Shown here: in pieces, positions 1 through 8,348 of the stretch
Numbering within the stretch: the first letter of the stretch is position 1
Layout: each line of letters begins with the position of its first letter
NCBI RefSeq assembly: GCF_050269735.1
Contig: NZ_JBNNIX010000002.1
Span: 679,620-743,619, forward strand
Source of the DNA: Paenisporosarcina sp050269735
GTDB taxonomy: Bacteria > Bacillota > Bacilli > Bacillales_A > Planococcaceae
Length of the DNA stretch: 64,000 nucleotides
Direction: 5' to 3'
The notes under the pieces: generated by a model
Seen by the model: the letters and a program-made list of their open reading frames with translations, nothing else
What the model was told of the DNA's origin: nothing
Databases searched by the model: none
Translations under genes and position numbers: made by a program

Positions 1-40
1 AGTTTAACTACTTATTTTAATGGCTTTTTTGACAAAAGAA

Positions 41-65
41 AGCCCACATATCAACGATGTGGGCT
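41..65 (-). terminator. Rho-independent terminator after ytxH
   Basis: A perfect 9-bp stem (41-49 with 57-65, arm agcccacat) has a 7-nt loop. On the minus strand a T-rich run follows, just past the ytxH stop. T-rich sequence on the plus side would also allow termination of plus-strand transcripts. Confidence 0.85.
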
Positions 66-72
66 TTTGATT

Positions 73-639
73 TTATAAGTTTTTCTTTTCTCCAACTGCT
101 TCTTTCAAAGCTTGTGCAGTTGATGTTTCATTTGAGCTTTCACCAGTAACTTCTTCCACTGTATTTGTTACAGTTTCCATGAAATCGATTGGCTCTTCAC
201 CTTCTGATGAAACAGTGCCGTCATCCATCAAAGTCGGCGTTTTTGATTTAATAGACTTAACCTTATCAACCAAAGGACCTGATTTTTCTTTTAATTGTGT
301 TGATAATTGAGATGTCTTTTCTTTAGCTGTTGATGATAAATCTGCCGTTTTTTCTCGTAATTGAGATGCTTGAGTTGTTACATCTCCACGAAGTTCAGCA
401 CCAGATTTAGGTGCAAGGAATAAAGCAGTTGCTGCTCCAATAATTCCTCCAACCAATGCGCCGATTAAGAAATCTTTAGAATTCATTTCATCACTTGCAT
501 AAATCGGATCGCGGTATTGTCCATTTCCATTTGAATACTCATACGATTGAGGAAGGTAAGCTTCCGTTTGATTCGATTTATTTGTGTAGAATTCGTGGTT
601 ATACTTCGCTTCGTTGTAGTTAGGTTTATATTGTGTCAT
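73..639 (-). CDS. ytxH: YtxH-family general stress protein
   Basis: A 188-aa protein with one glycine-rich hydrophobic segment near residues 56-76 (FLIGALVGGIIGAATALFLA) followed by APKSGAELR, the YtxH-domain signature. The C-terminal half is a charged, helical, coiled-coil-like tail rich in K, E, S and T. YtxH proteins are small membrane-associated general stress proteins of unknown biochemical role. The ATG has a strong AGGAGG site overlapping the ytxG stop, and only 12 bp separate the genes, so ytxG-ytxH are co-transcribed. B. subtilis has the same ytxG-ytxH pair downstream of murC. The N-terminal 50 residues (Tyr/Asn-rich) are unlike the shorter Bacillus protein and may be lineage-specific. 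Confidence 0.92.
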   Translation of the reverse strand: MTQYKPNYNEAKYNHEFYTNKSNQTEAYLPQSYEYSNGNGQYRDPIYASDEMNSKDFLIGALVGGIIGAATALFLAPKSGAELRGDVTTQASQLREKTADLSSTAKEKTSQLSTQLKEKSGPLVDKVKSIKSKTPTLMDDGTVSSEGEEPIDFMETVTNTVEEVTGESSNETSTAQALKEAVGEKKNL

Positions 640-651
640 GTTAGTTCCTCC

Positions 652-1137
652 TTATTTTTGGGTTTCTCTATATGATTTAACAGGTTCATCTTGATAAATT
701 GTGTAACCTGCTCTTGCTTCTTCAATTGCTTTTCTTTCTTTCCATTTGTCTCGGATCCCTAGTGCAACATTGCTCCATTGCACTACTTGAGCGATTTTAT
801 CTTCATTTCGTTCTACTTCAGTCGTAATCGATGAAGTAATTCGTCGCACTGATGTATTCAAGCCATTTACTGACTCTCCTACATTTTTCACTGCATCAAC
901 AACACTGTTAAGTTTTTCAGATTTATATAGAATATCTGAAGCCAAAGCATTCGTCTTATGCAATAATTGCGTTGTTTCACTTGTAACACCTTGTAATTGA
1001 CCTTCTAATCCGGCCATTGTTCCTGAAACCTCGTTAAGCGTCTTCTTTAACGATGTTAATGTCATCGCTAAACTTACGCAAAGAACAAGAAAACCTATAG
1101 CTGCAACCAACGCTGCTATGTATAATATTATTTCCAT
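652..1137 (-). CDS. ytxG: DUF948 general stress protein YtxG
   Basis: A 161-aa protein with an N-terminal membrane segment (about residues 4-26), then a long amphipathic helical region with heptad-like leucines and a short charged tail, which is the DUF948 architecture. The function is unknown. B. subtilis YtxG is a general stress protein encoded with YtxH. The ATG at 1135-1137 is preceded by a GAGGAGG site. It is the first gene of the ytxG-ytxH pair, with a sigma-B-like promoter 36-61 bp upstream. The murC terminator separates it from murC, so it should be expressed independently. Confidence 0.92.
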   Translation of the reverse strand: MEIILYIAALVAAIGFLVLCVSLAMTLTSLKKTLNEVSGTMAGLEGQLQGVTSETTQLLHKTNALASDILYKSEKLNSVVDAVKNVGESVNGLNTSVRRITSSITTEVERNEDKIAQVVQWSNVALGIRDKWKERKAIEEARAGYTIYQDEPVKSYRETQK

Positions 1138-1172
1138 TCGTGTTCCTCCTCTAGATTGTTCATACTACCTAT

Positions 1173-1198
1173 CTTCCCACACATGGCAGTAAATAAAC
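1173..1198 (-). promoter_or_regulatory. Candidate sigma-B promoter of ytxGH
   Basis: Reading the minus strand, GTTTAT (1198-1193) is followed after 14 nt by GGGAAG (1178-1173). The sigma-B consensus is GTTTAA-N12-15-GGGTAT/GGGAAT. B. subtilis ytxGH is a known sigma-B target, so the match is in the expected place. No transcription data support it here. Confidence 0.65.
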
Positions 1199-1250
1199 GT
1201 CTATTGTTATCTTTATTCCACAAAAACATTTCATTTCCTGCACAAAAATA

Positions 1251-1280
1251 AAAACTCTGATCAAAAATGACCAGAGTTTT
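1251..1280 (-). terminator. Terminator after murC
   Basis: A hairpin pairs aaaactctg with cagagtttt with one internal mismatch. It lies 8 bp beyond the murC stop and its distal arm on the minus strand ends in a T run. Confidence 0.8.
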
Positions 1281-1287
1281 CATAAAC

Positions 1288-2583
1288 TTATATTTTTTGT
1301 TCAAAAGCGGCCTGGAATTTCTGTACATCTCCGGCACCCATGAATAAGTAAACAGCATTTTGGTGTTTCAATAATACGTCAATTTCTTCGGTTTTAAGGA
1401 CTACACAATTCTCAACCAAATCACATAAATCATCAATCGTTAAGTCACCAGCATTTTCACGTGCAGAACCGAAAATATCACATAAGTAGACATAATCGGC
1501 CGTTTCCAAGCTCTCGGCAAATTCTTTTAGGAAAGTGCGTGTGCGGGAAAACGTGTGAGGTTGGAAAATCGCAATGACTTCACGATCGGGATATTTTTGA
1601 CGTGCTGACTGGATGGTCACTTTGATTTCAGTCGGATGATGCGCGTAGTCGTCAATTAAAATTCGATCGCCTTTTCTGCTTTCTGAAAAACGTCGCTTAA
1701 CACCACCGAATGTATGCAACTGCTGTTGAATGATTTCGGCAGGAATTCCTTCATAATTACATAATGAAATGACTGCCAGTGCGTTCAATACAGCATGATC
1801 TCCGAAAGTAGGAATTTCGAACGTACTGAAGAATTCATTTCGAATGAAAACATCGAATGTAGAGCCTGTAGTCGTTTTTATCACATTACGTGCTTCAAAG
1901 TCATTCTCTGAACCGAAGCCATAAAATACGACCGGTACATTGGCATGTAGTTTTTGAAGATGTTCATCATCCCCACATGCAATAATCGCCTTATTCACCT
2001 GAAGCGCCATCGATTGAAAAGCCTCAACTACATCATCGATACCACCAAAGTAATCCGGGTGGTCAAAATCGATATTTGTCATGATCATATAATCTGGATG
2101 ATACGCTAAGAAGTGACGACGGTATTCACAAGCTTCAAATGCAAAGTATTGTGCTTGTGATTCACCATGACCAGTTCCATCTCCAATTAAATATGAAGTT
2201 GGTGCAAAGCCACTCAATACATGAGACATTAAACCCGTTGTAGAGGTTTTACCATGAGATCCTGTAATTCCTACAGAAATGTACTGACCCATTAAGTTCC
2301 CTAAAAACTTGTGGTATCGGATGACATCGATTCCTAATTCATTAGCGCGAATTAGTTCTTCATGATTATCTTTATATGCATTCCCTGCGATAACGGTCAT
2401 GCCTTTTTCAATATTATCTGCGTTGAATGGCAAGATTTTGATGCCACGTTTACGAAGTGGATCTTCTGTAAAGAAATGTTTCTCTATATCAGAGCCTTGA
2501 ACCTGGTTCCCTGCATCGTGCAAAATTTGCGCAAGCGAACTCATGCCAGACCCTTTAATTCCTGTAAAATGAAACACTGTCAT
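1288..2583 (-). CDS. murC: UDP-N-acetylmuramate--L-alanine ligase MurC
   Basis: A 431-aa protein, normal length for the family. MurC is the cytoplasmic ATP-dependent ligase that adds L-Ala to UDP-MurNAc, the first amino acid of the peptidoglycan stem peptide. The N-terminal Rossmann glycine motif is GIKGSGMSS (about 8-16). The Mur-ligase ATP loop GSHGKTS is at 108-114, and the C-terminal domain carries DDYAHHPTEI. The ATG at 2581-2583 has an AGGAGGT site. Its position between sftA and ytxG matches B. subtilis. Confidence 0.98.
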   Translation of the reverse strand: MTVFHFTGIKGSGMSSLAQILHDAGNQVQGSDIEKHFFTEDPLRKRGIKILPFNADNIEKGMTVIAGNAYKDNHEELIRANELGIDVIRYHKFLGNLMGQYISVGITGSHGKTSTTGLMSHVLSGFAPTSYLIGDGTGHGESQAQYFAFEACEYRRHFLAYHPDYMIMTNIDFDHPDYFGGIDDVVEAFQSMALQVNKAIIACGDDEHLQKLHANVPVVFYGFGSENDFEARNVIKTTTGSTFDVFIRNEFFSTFEIPTFGDHAVLNALAVISLCNYEGIPAEIIQQQLHTFGGVKRRFSESRKGDRILIDDYAHHPTEIKVTIQSARQKYPDREVIAIFQPHTFSRTRTFLKEFAESLETADYVYLCDIFGSARENAGDLTIDDLCDLVENCVVLKTEEIDVLLKHQNAVYLFMGAGDVQKFQAAFEQKI

Positions 2584-2724
2584 TTGTATAAACCTCCTGG
2601 GAAAGGTGCCCGTACTTTTTATCTATCTTCCTTACCCCATTATATCATCATTTAATCTTGCCTAGAAATGAACGATTTTTCCCACAATTATAAGGATTGG
2701 GTGGGGTTATTCTCACTTCTATTG

Positions 2725-5232
2725 TCAATCATTGAAGAGTAACTGTAAATCATTTTCTGTAATAAACACTTCTCTTGCTTTACTTCCTCTGGATTCCGAA
2801 ACATAACCATGCTGTTCCATTAAGTCTACGAGTCTCGCTGCACGGTTATATCCTATATGGAACTTGCGTTGAAGCAAGGAAGTAGATGCTGAACCTTGTT
2901 CCAAAATAAATCGGCAAGCTTCTTCAAATAACTCATCCTGGTCTTCTGCCACTTCCAGTCGACGGACTAATTCTTCTTGTTCGAATAAATAGGATGGTTC
3001 TCCCTGACTACGTGCATGGTCAATAATCTCTTCCATCTCTTCATCTGTTACATAGGTACCTTGAATACGAATTGGCGCAGACATACCGTTGCCAAGATAG
3101 AGCATATCCCCTCGACCTAGTAATCTCTCAGCACCTTGGACGTCCAGAATCGTACGAGAATCGATTTGAGAAGAAACTGAAAACGCAATTCGTGTCGGGA
3201 TATTTGCCTTAATCAGTCCTGTGATTACATCTACAGAAGGTCGTTGAGTAGCGACTACTAAATGAATACCGCAAGCGCGTGCTTTTTGGGCAATTCGACA
3301 AATGGATTCTTCCACTTCTGTTGGTGCCATCATCATTAGATCGGCCAACTCATCAATAACAATCAGCAAGTAAGGCATCTTTTGTGCAAATTGTCTTTTC
3401 TCTTCTGCCATTGCATTATAACGCGTGATATCCCGGACGCCTGTATGAGCAAACAACTGATATCGACGTTCCATCTCTTCAACTGCCCATTTTAGAGCAG
3501 CTGTTGCAGCCTTAACATCAGTAATTACAGGACTGACGAGATGAGGGATATGATTGAAGGGTGCTAGTTCTACCATTTTAGGATCGATTAGGAGTAAATT
3601 CAATTCTTTCGGTGTGGCTTTGTATAATAAACTGATCAATAAAGAATTTATACATACTGACTTACCAGATCCTGTTGCCCCGGCAATCAACCCATGTGGC
3701 ATTTTACGCAAATCAATAGTAACTGGTGTTCCAGTCAAATCCAATCCTAGTGCCGCTTCAAGTGGTGAGTCCGAGTCCGTGAAGTTTGAACTACCGACAA
3801 CTTCTGATAAACGCACAGGTCGAGAAGTTTGGTTCGGTATTTCAATCCCAATCGAGCTCTTTCCTGGAATAGGTGCTTGAATTCGTATATCTTTAGCCGC
3901 TAATGCTAATTTAAGATCGTCTGCGAGATTGCGTATTTTGCTTACCTTCGTTCCTTGACCGACTGTCATTTCAAATTGAGTAACAGCAGGACCCTGAACC
4001 ATGTTGACAATTTCCGCTTTCACTTGGAAATAAGACAATGATTCAATTAACCTTGCCGCTTGCATGCTCATCCAGTCATCATCTTGTGTCTTTTGTTCAG
4101 GAGGAACCAAATATCGCTCTTTCGGGAATATATAGCCAGGATGAAGTTCTTCAGCAACTGATATATCTTGCTGCAGATTCAAATCATTCGACTTTTCTAC
4201 CGTGGTATCCACTTGCTTTGGCTCTAGTGCTTTACTTGGAATCTCTTCCTTTGGCATCCCTGGATGTTTCATACCTGTTAGTGTTTTGGCTTGTTGATAT
4301 TTCGCCTTATCCGAATTAAGCATCATCACATTAAAAGGCAATGATTTCTTTTTCTTTTCTGTCGAAGTGATGTCGGATACCTGCTCTGTATTATTCGTAG
4401 TTGAATCAACTACCGGTAAAGCACTGATTACTGGAGTTTCCTCACCCACTACATTTTCAATTACCGGTTGTTGTTCGATAATTACTGTTTCAATTTGCTT
4501 TTCAGAAACAGTCTCAGTTTTAGTTAACTCTATTGGTTCATTTTCTGAAATCTGTTCAACCATCGTTTGTTCAACGACTTCATTCGCATTCTTTTTAGCC
4601 AGCAACTCATCAATCGGAGATATTTTTGCCTGGTTAGTTATTTCCAAAACAGGTGCTTTTTCAGTAACCAGTTGTTGATTTCCTATGATCGGCTCAGTTT
4701 GCTTGTTACTAGATCCAGCGGGTTTTATCATCACAGTTTCTCTTGCAACGATTGTAGTCGCTGCTGTTTCTTTACGCACTTCATCCACATTTTTTTTAGC
4801 TAACAAATCATCAATCGGAGATATTTTTGGTCGATTGAACCCATGGATGGGCGACGGTACTTCGGTAGGTACGAACGGTTTCGATTGAACAGGTACCTTG
4901 GTTATTCTAGGTTTAGCTTCTTGTAAGCTCTCTCTCGGCGACGATTTAATAGTGTGTTCAATGTTTGATTTTGCTGCTTGATGCACAACGGTATTCTGCC
5001 GCTGATTTTGCCATTGTTTATGCATATACAAAGGTCGGTATTCTTCTTCTTTTTCATCCACTTCTGAATCATCATCTTCTGGACGCTCTCGTTCTTCGTC
5101 GCTAATCAGCGGGAAACGGAAAGGTGTTTTGGACTCTCTATATGTAGGCTGTTCAAGTTCTTCGATTAAATCTTCTTTTTCTATTGTTTCTTCTGAAAAT
5201 ACTTTTTTAAATGCTTTGGTCAACCAATTCAA
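2725..5232 (-). CDS. sftA: DNA translocase SftA (FtsK/SpoIIIE family)
   Basis: An 835-aa protein with no predicted N-terminal membrane segments, which separates SftA from SpoIIIE/FtsK. Residues 1 to about 370 are a low-complexity acidic/Thr/Val linker. Residues from about 385 are the FtsK motor, with Walker A GATGSGKS at 518-525, Walker B LLIVIDELADLM, and a C-terminal winged-helix gamma domain (LLQRKFHIGYNRAARLVDLME). SftA pumps DNA away from the closing septum before division. The start is TTG at 5230-5232, with a modest AAGAGGG site. The linker contains an internal duplication: ISPID(D/E)LLAKKN occurs at about 137-149 and 204-216. The protein is shorter than B. subtilis SftA (about 950 aa), with the difference in the linker. 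Confidence 0.95.
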   Translation of the reverse strand: MNWLTKAFKKVFSEETIEKEDLIEELEQPTYRESKTPFRFPLISDEERERPEDDDSEVDEKEEEYRPLYMHKQWQNQRQNTVVHQAAKSNIEHTIKSSPRESLQEAKPRITKVPVQSKPFVPTEVPSPIHGFNRPKISPIDDLLAKKNVDEVRKETAATTIVARETVMIKPAGSSNKQTEPIIGNQQLVTEKAPVLEITNQAKISPIDELLAKKNANEVVEQTMVEQISENEPIELTKTETVSEKQIETVIIEQQPVIENVVGEETPVISALPVVDSTTNNTEQVSDITSTEKKKKSLPFNVMMLNSDKAKYQQAKTLTGMKHPGMPKEEIPSKALEPKQVDTTVEKSNDLNLQQDISVAEELHPGYIFPKERYLVPPEQKTQDDDWMSMQAARLIESLSYFQVKAEIVNMVQGPAVTQFEMTVGQGTKVSKIRNLADDLKLALAAKDIRIQAPIPGKSSIGIEIPNQTSRPVRLSEVVGSSNFTDSDSPLEAALGLDLTGTPVTIDLRKMPHGLIAGATGSGKSVCINSLLISLLYKATPKELNLLLIDPKMVELAPFNHIPHLVSPVITDVKAATAALKWAVEEMERRYQLFAHTGVRDITRYNAMAEEKRQFAQKMPYLLIVIDELADLMMMAPTEVEESICRIAQKARACGIHLVVATQRPSVDVITGLIKANIPTRIAFSVSSQIDSRTILDVQGAERLLGRGDMLYLGNGMSAPIRIQGTYVTDEEMEEIIDHARSQGEPSYLFEQEELVRRLEVAEDQDELFEEACRFILEQGSASTSLLQRKFHIGYNRAARLVDLMEQHGYVSESRGSKAREVFITENDLQLLFND

Positions 5233-5301
5233 TACAAACCCTCTTTTCGTCTCAATGCTTCCATTTTAGCAGGTTTGTTGGTCAAATCAAACGGCTATAA
5301 A

Positions 5302-5341
5302 AAAACTCTGCGCACCAAAATCCTTGAGTACACAGAGTTTT
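5302..5341 (-). terminator. Terminator after ytpR
   Basis: The stem aaactctg / cagagttt (5303-5310 with 5333-5340) has a 22-nt loop and a following T run on the minus strand. It separates ytpR from sftA, so sftA probably has its own promoter in 5233-5300. Confidence 0.65.
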
Positions 5342-5348
5342 ACCTAGT

Positions 5349-5954
5349 TTATGCTTGAAAAGCTGATCCTATTTCAGCAGAGTCGTCTAATACTAAAATC
5401 CCTTTTTCGGCTGGGGCATCTGGTAATGCCAATTCTTTTGCCGAACAAATCATTCCACTTGAAGCAACACCTCGTAGTTCTGCGTCACGAATGACCAAAC
5501 CACTTGGCATAACAGCGCCAACCTTAGCCACCACTACTTTTTGACCCGCTTCAACATTTGGAGCTCCGCATACAATTTGCAACGTTTCTTCGCCTACTTC
5601 AACTTGGCAAACGTTCAGTTTATCTGCATTAGGGTGTTTTTCTTTCGAAGATACATAACCAACAACAAATTTAGGTGTAAAGTCGACCTCTAATTTTAAA
5701 TCCACATCATTGTCGTTTAGCATTTGTTGTAATGATTCCACGATTTCTTGTGTCACTTCAACTGAACCTTGGTCAGTCAATTGTAGATGCTTACTTGCAC
5801 CGAATACATTCAATGCTCCAACTTCGCCAGTCTTTGAATCTTTAATCAAGGTAATGTCGCCCTTAGTTTCAGTTGTCACTTCTTCAAATGCATTTGGTAA
5901 CAATTGAACTAAAAGTACGTCACCTACACCTTTTGTATTGTAAAATATATTCAT
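5349..5954 (-). CDS. ytpR: tRNA-binding-domain protein YtpR
   Basis: A 201-aa protein. Residues from about 93 onward form a tRNA_bind (EMAP/Trbp111-type OB fold) domain, with the family signature HPNADKL, then IVCGAPN and GVASSGMICS. The N-terminal half is the DUF4479 extension typical of YtpR. It resembles the N-terminus of the phenylalanyl-tRNA synthetase beta chain, but no synthetase domain is present. The role is probably structure-specific tRNA binding; the exact function is unknown. The ATG overlaps the ytpQ stop by 4 nt (ATGA), indicating translational coupling within ytpP-ytpQ-ytpR. Confidence 0.93.
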   Translation of the reverse strand: MNIFYNTKGVGDVLLVQLLPNAFEEVTTETKGDITLIKDSKTGEVGALNVFGASKHLQLTDQGSVEVTQEIVESLQQMLNDNDVDLKLEVDFTPKFVVGYVSSKEKHPNADKLNVCQVEVGEETLQIVCGAPNVEAGQKVVVAKVGAVMPSGLVIRDAELRGVASSGMICSAKELALPDAPAEKGILVLDDSAEIGSAFQA

Positions 5955-6766
5955 TTGTCTTTGTTCTCCTTTTGTATACGATTTTTGGCCATAATAAAGA
6001 TCGGTTCTAATTCACCATCTTCGTAAATGAAAGATAAAGAGGTAATTGGCACTTTCCCTACTGTAAAGAAATGCATCGTTAACTGGGCAAGTACATCGTA
6101 GCCAGCCTCATTTCGAACATCTCCGATGATTAACACATCCTGATGAGGCACTGATAAGGTCATATCACCTTCAATTTTTGATTGCATCTCTTTCAAAAAT
6201 TGTTCATTCAATATTCGACTGGCGTCATAGCCATCGTTCACATTCACGAAATAAAAAATATTGCCAGCCACATGGTCTTCTTTCATGGTAGTAGACAGCT
6301 TTCTCACTTGAAAACGTGCAGCTTCTTTCATCTCTGAATCTGTAATATTTAATTGGCCCAACATATGTTCATCTAGCAATCGGTAAGTGTTTCCGAGGTC
6401 CAGTGCATAATAGATTCGCGTTTCAGCTGTATGTTCTGTCACTACAAATGAATGACCTTCATTCGATTTCAAAGGGAATGAAGTTGAACGAATAACGGGA
6501 TAAATATGTGTGGTCGATTTTGCTAAGCCTTTTTGTTCTTGTTCCATCGCGTCGAAAGTCTGACTAATCGTATAGACAACTTCACGGATAGCCTGATCCT
6601 TTTTCATTTCATACTTAGCCAATATTTCTGGAAGTGAAATTTCCATCCCTTTATCTAGGCCGGTATGATTTAGACGCAACCGATCCGTTTTTTTATCATG
6701 CAGCCATGTGAAAAAAGGGTTTGGTAACTCCTGTTTTAATCGTGTAACTAATTGTTCTGGTTTCAA
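5951..6766 (-). CDS. ytpQ: DUF1444 family protein YtpQ
   Basis: A protein of about 271 aa from TTG at 6764-6766, preceded by AAAGGAAGTGG at good spacing. An upstream in-frame ATG at 6838 would add 24 residues, but that segment is covered by a perfect 9-bp inverted repeat (6792-6820) and looks non-coding. YtpQ proteins (DUF1444) are conserved in Bacillales and have no established function. Nothing in the sequence indicates a signal peptide or membrane segment. It lies in an operon with the thioredoxin-like YtpP upstream and YtpR downstream. Confidence 0.88.
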   Translation of the reverse strand: MKPEQLVTRLKQELPNPFFTWLHDKKTDRLRLNHTGLDKGMEISLPEILAKYEMKKDQAIREVVYTISQTFDAMEQEQKGLAKSTTHIYPVIRSTSFPLKSNEGHSFVVTEHTAETRIYYALDLGNTYRLLDEHMLGQLNITDSEMKEAARFQVRKLSTTMKEDHVAGNIFYFVNVNDGYDASRILNEQFLKEMQSKIEGDMTLSVPHQDVLIIGDVRNEAGYDVLAQLTMHFFTVGKVPITSLSFIYEDGELEPIFIMAKNRIQKENKDK

Positions 6767-6791
6767 AAATCCCACTTCCTTTACACAAGGA

Positions 6792-6820
6792 AGCGGTTCC
6801 TCCGATGGGGCGGAACCGCT
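6792..6820 (-). other. Intra-operon hairpin between ytpP and ytpQ
   Basis: The perfect 9-bp inverted repeat agcggttcc / ggaaccgct has an 11-nt loop. No T run follows, so it is unlikely to be a terminator. It may be an RNA-processing or stability element, and it argues against the longer ytpQ start. Confidence 0.5.
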
Positions 6821-6839
6821 CACTTTACATTGTAACATC

Positions 6840-7154
6840 CTATAGAAGTTCTGTTAGGAATTGTTCAATTTCCTCTTTTGTTTTACGGTCTTTGCTAACA
6901 AAACGACCTGCTTCCAGTCCATTTTTAAAGACTAAGAAACTTGGAATTCCATATATATCGTGTTCTGCACATAAATCAATAAATTGATCACGGTTAACAG
7001 ATATAAAAGTGAAGAATTCAAATTTTTCTTCCACTTCCGGTATGAACGGATCAATAAAATGACAATCCGGACACCAGGCTGCGGTAAATAAAAACACTAC
7101 GTCTTCCGTTACTTTAAGCGCTTGGAATTCTTCAACAGATTGTAAATCTCTCAT
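6840..7154 (-). CDS. ytpP: Thioredoxin-like protein YtpP
   Basis: A 104-aa single thioredoxin-fold domain with the active-site motif CPDC in WCPDCHFIDPF and the cis-proline region IYGIPSF. Probably a cytoplasmic thiol-disulfide oxidoreductase. In B. subtilis YtpP has been linked to bacillithiol/CoA-type disulfide metabolism, which is not testable here. I chose ATG 7152-7154 because an AAGGAGG site lies 8 bp upstream; an earlier in-frame ATG at 7178 lacks one and would overlap the upstream gene. First of ytpP-ytpQ-ytpR. Confidence 0.94.
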   Translation of the reverse strand: MRDLQSVEEFQALKVTEDVVFLFTAAWCPDCHFIDPFIPEVEEKFEFFTFISVNRDQFIDLCAEHDIYGIPSFLVFKNGLEAGRFVSKDRKTKEEIEQFLTELL

Positions 7155-7167
7155 TCGAATTCCTCCT

Positions 7168-7686
7168 TTAGTCAGCAATTTTTACAGAACGAACAATTTT
7201 CATCATTTGCTCCATATTCTTCGAAATGTTAGCTTTATCTGAAATGGTCGTTAACTTCACGCCACCGATACTTGCCATTATTTCAAATTGTTCCTCACCT
7301 GATGGTAAAACAGCTATGAAACCAAAGCGACCATTTTGCTCAAAAGTTTCTTGAGCTAAAACGACATCTTTTTTCTCTGCTTGTAGTAAATCATAAAATA
7401 AATGGCTATCTTGTTGTTCATTCGGGTTTACAAACAACACATATGATTCGTCGTTATCCTTCATGACGATGTTCGTTTCGTCCGAATCTTCCTCTATAGA
7501 AAAGCCTCTTGGAACAAATAACTCAACGTTTTCAATTTGTTCGTTCGGCTCAGCTGATTCATTTTGAAAAGCTTCTTTTGCAGCTTTAATTCCTTCTCCC
7601 ATTTGTTCTCCGGGGGAGGCTGAACAAGCAGCTAAAGATACTAATAAGAAAGGTGCGATTGCAAGCCGCATCCATTTTCGTCTCAT
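7168..7686 (-). CDS. Secreted lipoprotein, unknown function
   Basis: A 172-aa protein. It has an N-terminal basic stretch (MRRKWMR), a hydrophobic core and the lipobox LAAC, so it should be exported and lipid-anchored at the outer face of the membrane. The remainder is soluble and acidic, with no catalytic motif I recognise. It precedes ytpP by 13 bp and the ytpP ribosome binding site overlaps its stop, so it is co-transcribed. The start ATG 7684-7686 has GGAGGG; a longer reading frame to 7713 lacks a good site. B. subtilis has no obvious equivalent at this position as far as I recall. Confidence 0.8.
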   Translation of the reverse strand: MRRKWMRLAIAPFLLVSLAACSASPGEQMGEGIKAAKEAFQNESAEPNEQIENVELFVPRGFSIEEDSDETNIVMKDNDESYVLFVNPNEQQDSHLFYDLLQAEKKDVVLAQETFEQNGRFGFIAVLPSGEEQFEIMASIGGVKLTTISDKANISKNMEQMMKIVRSVKIAD

Positions 7687-7751
7687 GTTTTTCCCTCCAT
7701 TCCATGAAAGCACTCTGCTTTATTTTAATATGGTTCCCATATCGTTGCAAC

Positions 7752-8282
7752 TTAAGTCGTTTTTTGCGTTTGATTAGCATTAAAGTATTGTCCAATCAAT
7801 AGTTTGACGATGTGTTCAAACATATCTCCTCGATTGACAATTCCATTTGTGAATACACCGACAGCACCTTCTTTATGACGTATGCCTACTTGTTTCGTGT
7901 ATGCATCCATTACAGGACCGAGCTCTTCCCCTTTTCGAATTGCTGCCGCCACTTCTTCCGGCAATGGGATTTGTGCGCCACCAGCGATAAATTGCTGACC
8001 TTTTTTCGTATGAAGTATTCCCCAATTACATACAAATAATTGGCCATTTAATTCTTTAACTCCTCCTTCAAGTCCGAAAGACATGTCTGCTTGCGATTCC
8101 TTTAATGCAAGCAATGCCCTGTTCTTTGCACCGAGTAAGGTTTCTTCATCTCCAATTGGTTGGTCCGAAACATTTGAGGGTACAGCAAGTGCTAGGAAAT
8201 CGTAAGTTTCCAGGTACATAGAGCATACCTTTTCAACTGCTTGCACTTTAGCCTGATTTTTTGTTCCAATAGTAATTTTCAT
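7752..8282 (-). CDS. DUF84 / YjjX-like inosine/xanthosine triphosphatase family
   Basis: A 176-aa protein. The N-terminus (TIGTKNQAKVQAVE) and the glycine-rich acidic FGLEGGVKE segment fit the DUF84 NTPase family, which hydrolyses non-canonical purine NTPs (ITP/XTP) to keep them out of nucleic acids. It is cytoplasmic. ATG 8280-8282 follows AAGGAGG at standard spacing. An upstream in-frame ATG at 8327 overlaps the ytoP terminator and is not used. It is separated from ytoP by that terminator. Confidence 0.85.
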   Translation of the reverse strand: MKITIGTKNQAKVQAVEKVCSMYLETYDFLALAVPSNVSDQPIGDEETLLGAKNRALLALKESQADMSFGLEGGVKELNGQLFVCNWGILHTKKGQQFIAGGAQIPLPEEVAAAIRKGEELGPVMDAYTKQVGIRHKEGAVGVFTNGIVNRGDMFEHIVKLLIGQYFNANQTQKTT

Positions 8283-8305
8283 AATTACCTCCTTGTTTGC
8301 ACACA

Positions 8306-8333
8306 AAAAAAGCACCTTTTCAGGCACTTTTTG
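8306..8333 (-). terminator. Terminator after ytoP
   Basis: On the minus strand the arms aaaagtgcc and ggtgctttt pair with two G-U wobbles, followed by a long T run. The G-U pairs form only in the minus-strand transcript, matching the direction of ytoP. Confidence 0.75.
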
Positions 8334-8348
8334 CTAAATTTATATTTT

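Noticed and set aside
1128..1358. 76-codon minus-strand frame between ytxG and murC
   Set aside because: It covers the murC terminator, the murC 3' end and the ytxG promoter, and has no ribosome site.
6767..6838. Longer start for YtpQ (ATG at 6838)
   Set aside because: The added 24 codons coincide with a perfect 9-bp hairpin and lack a ribosome site.
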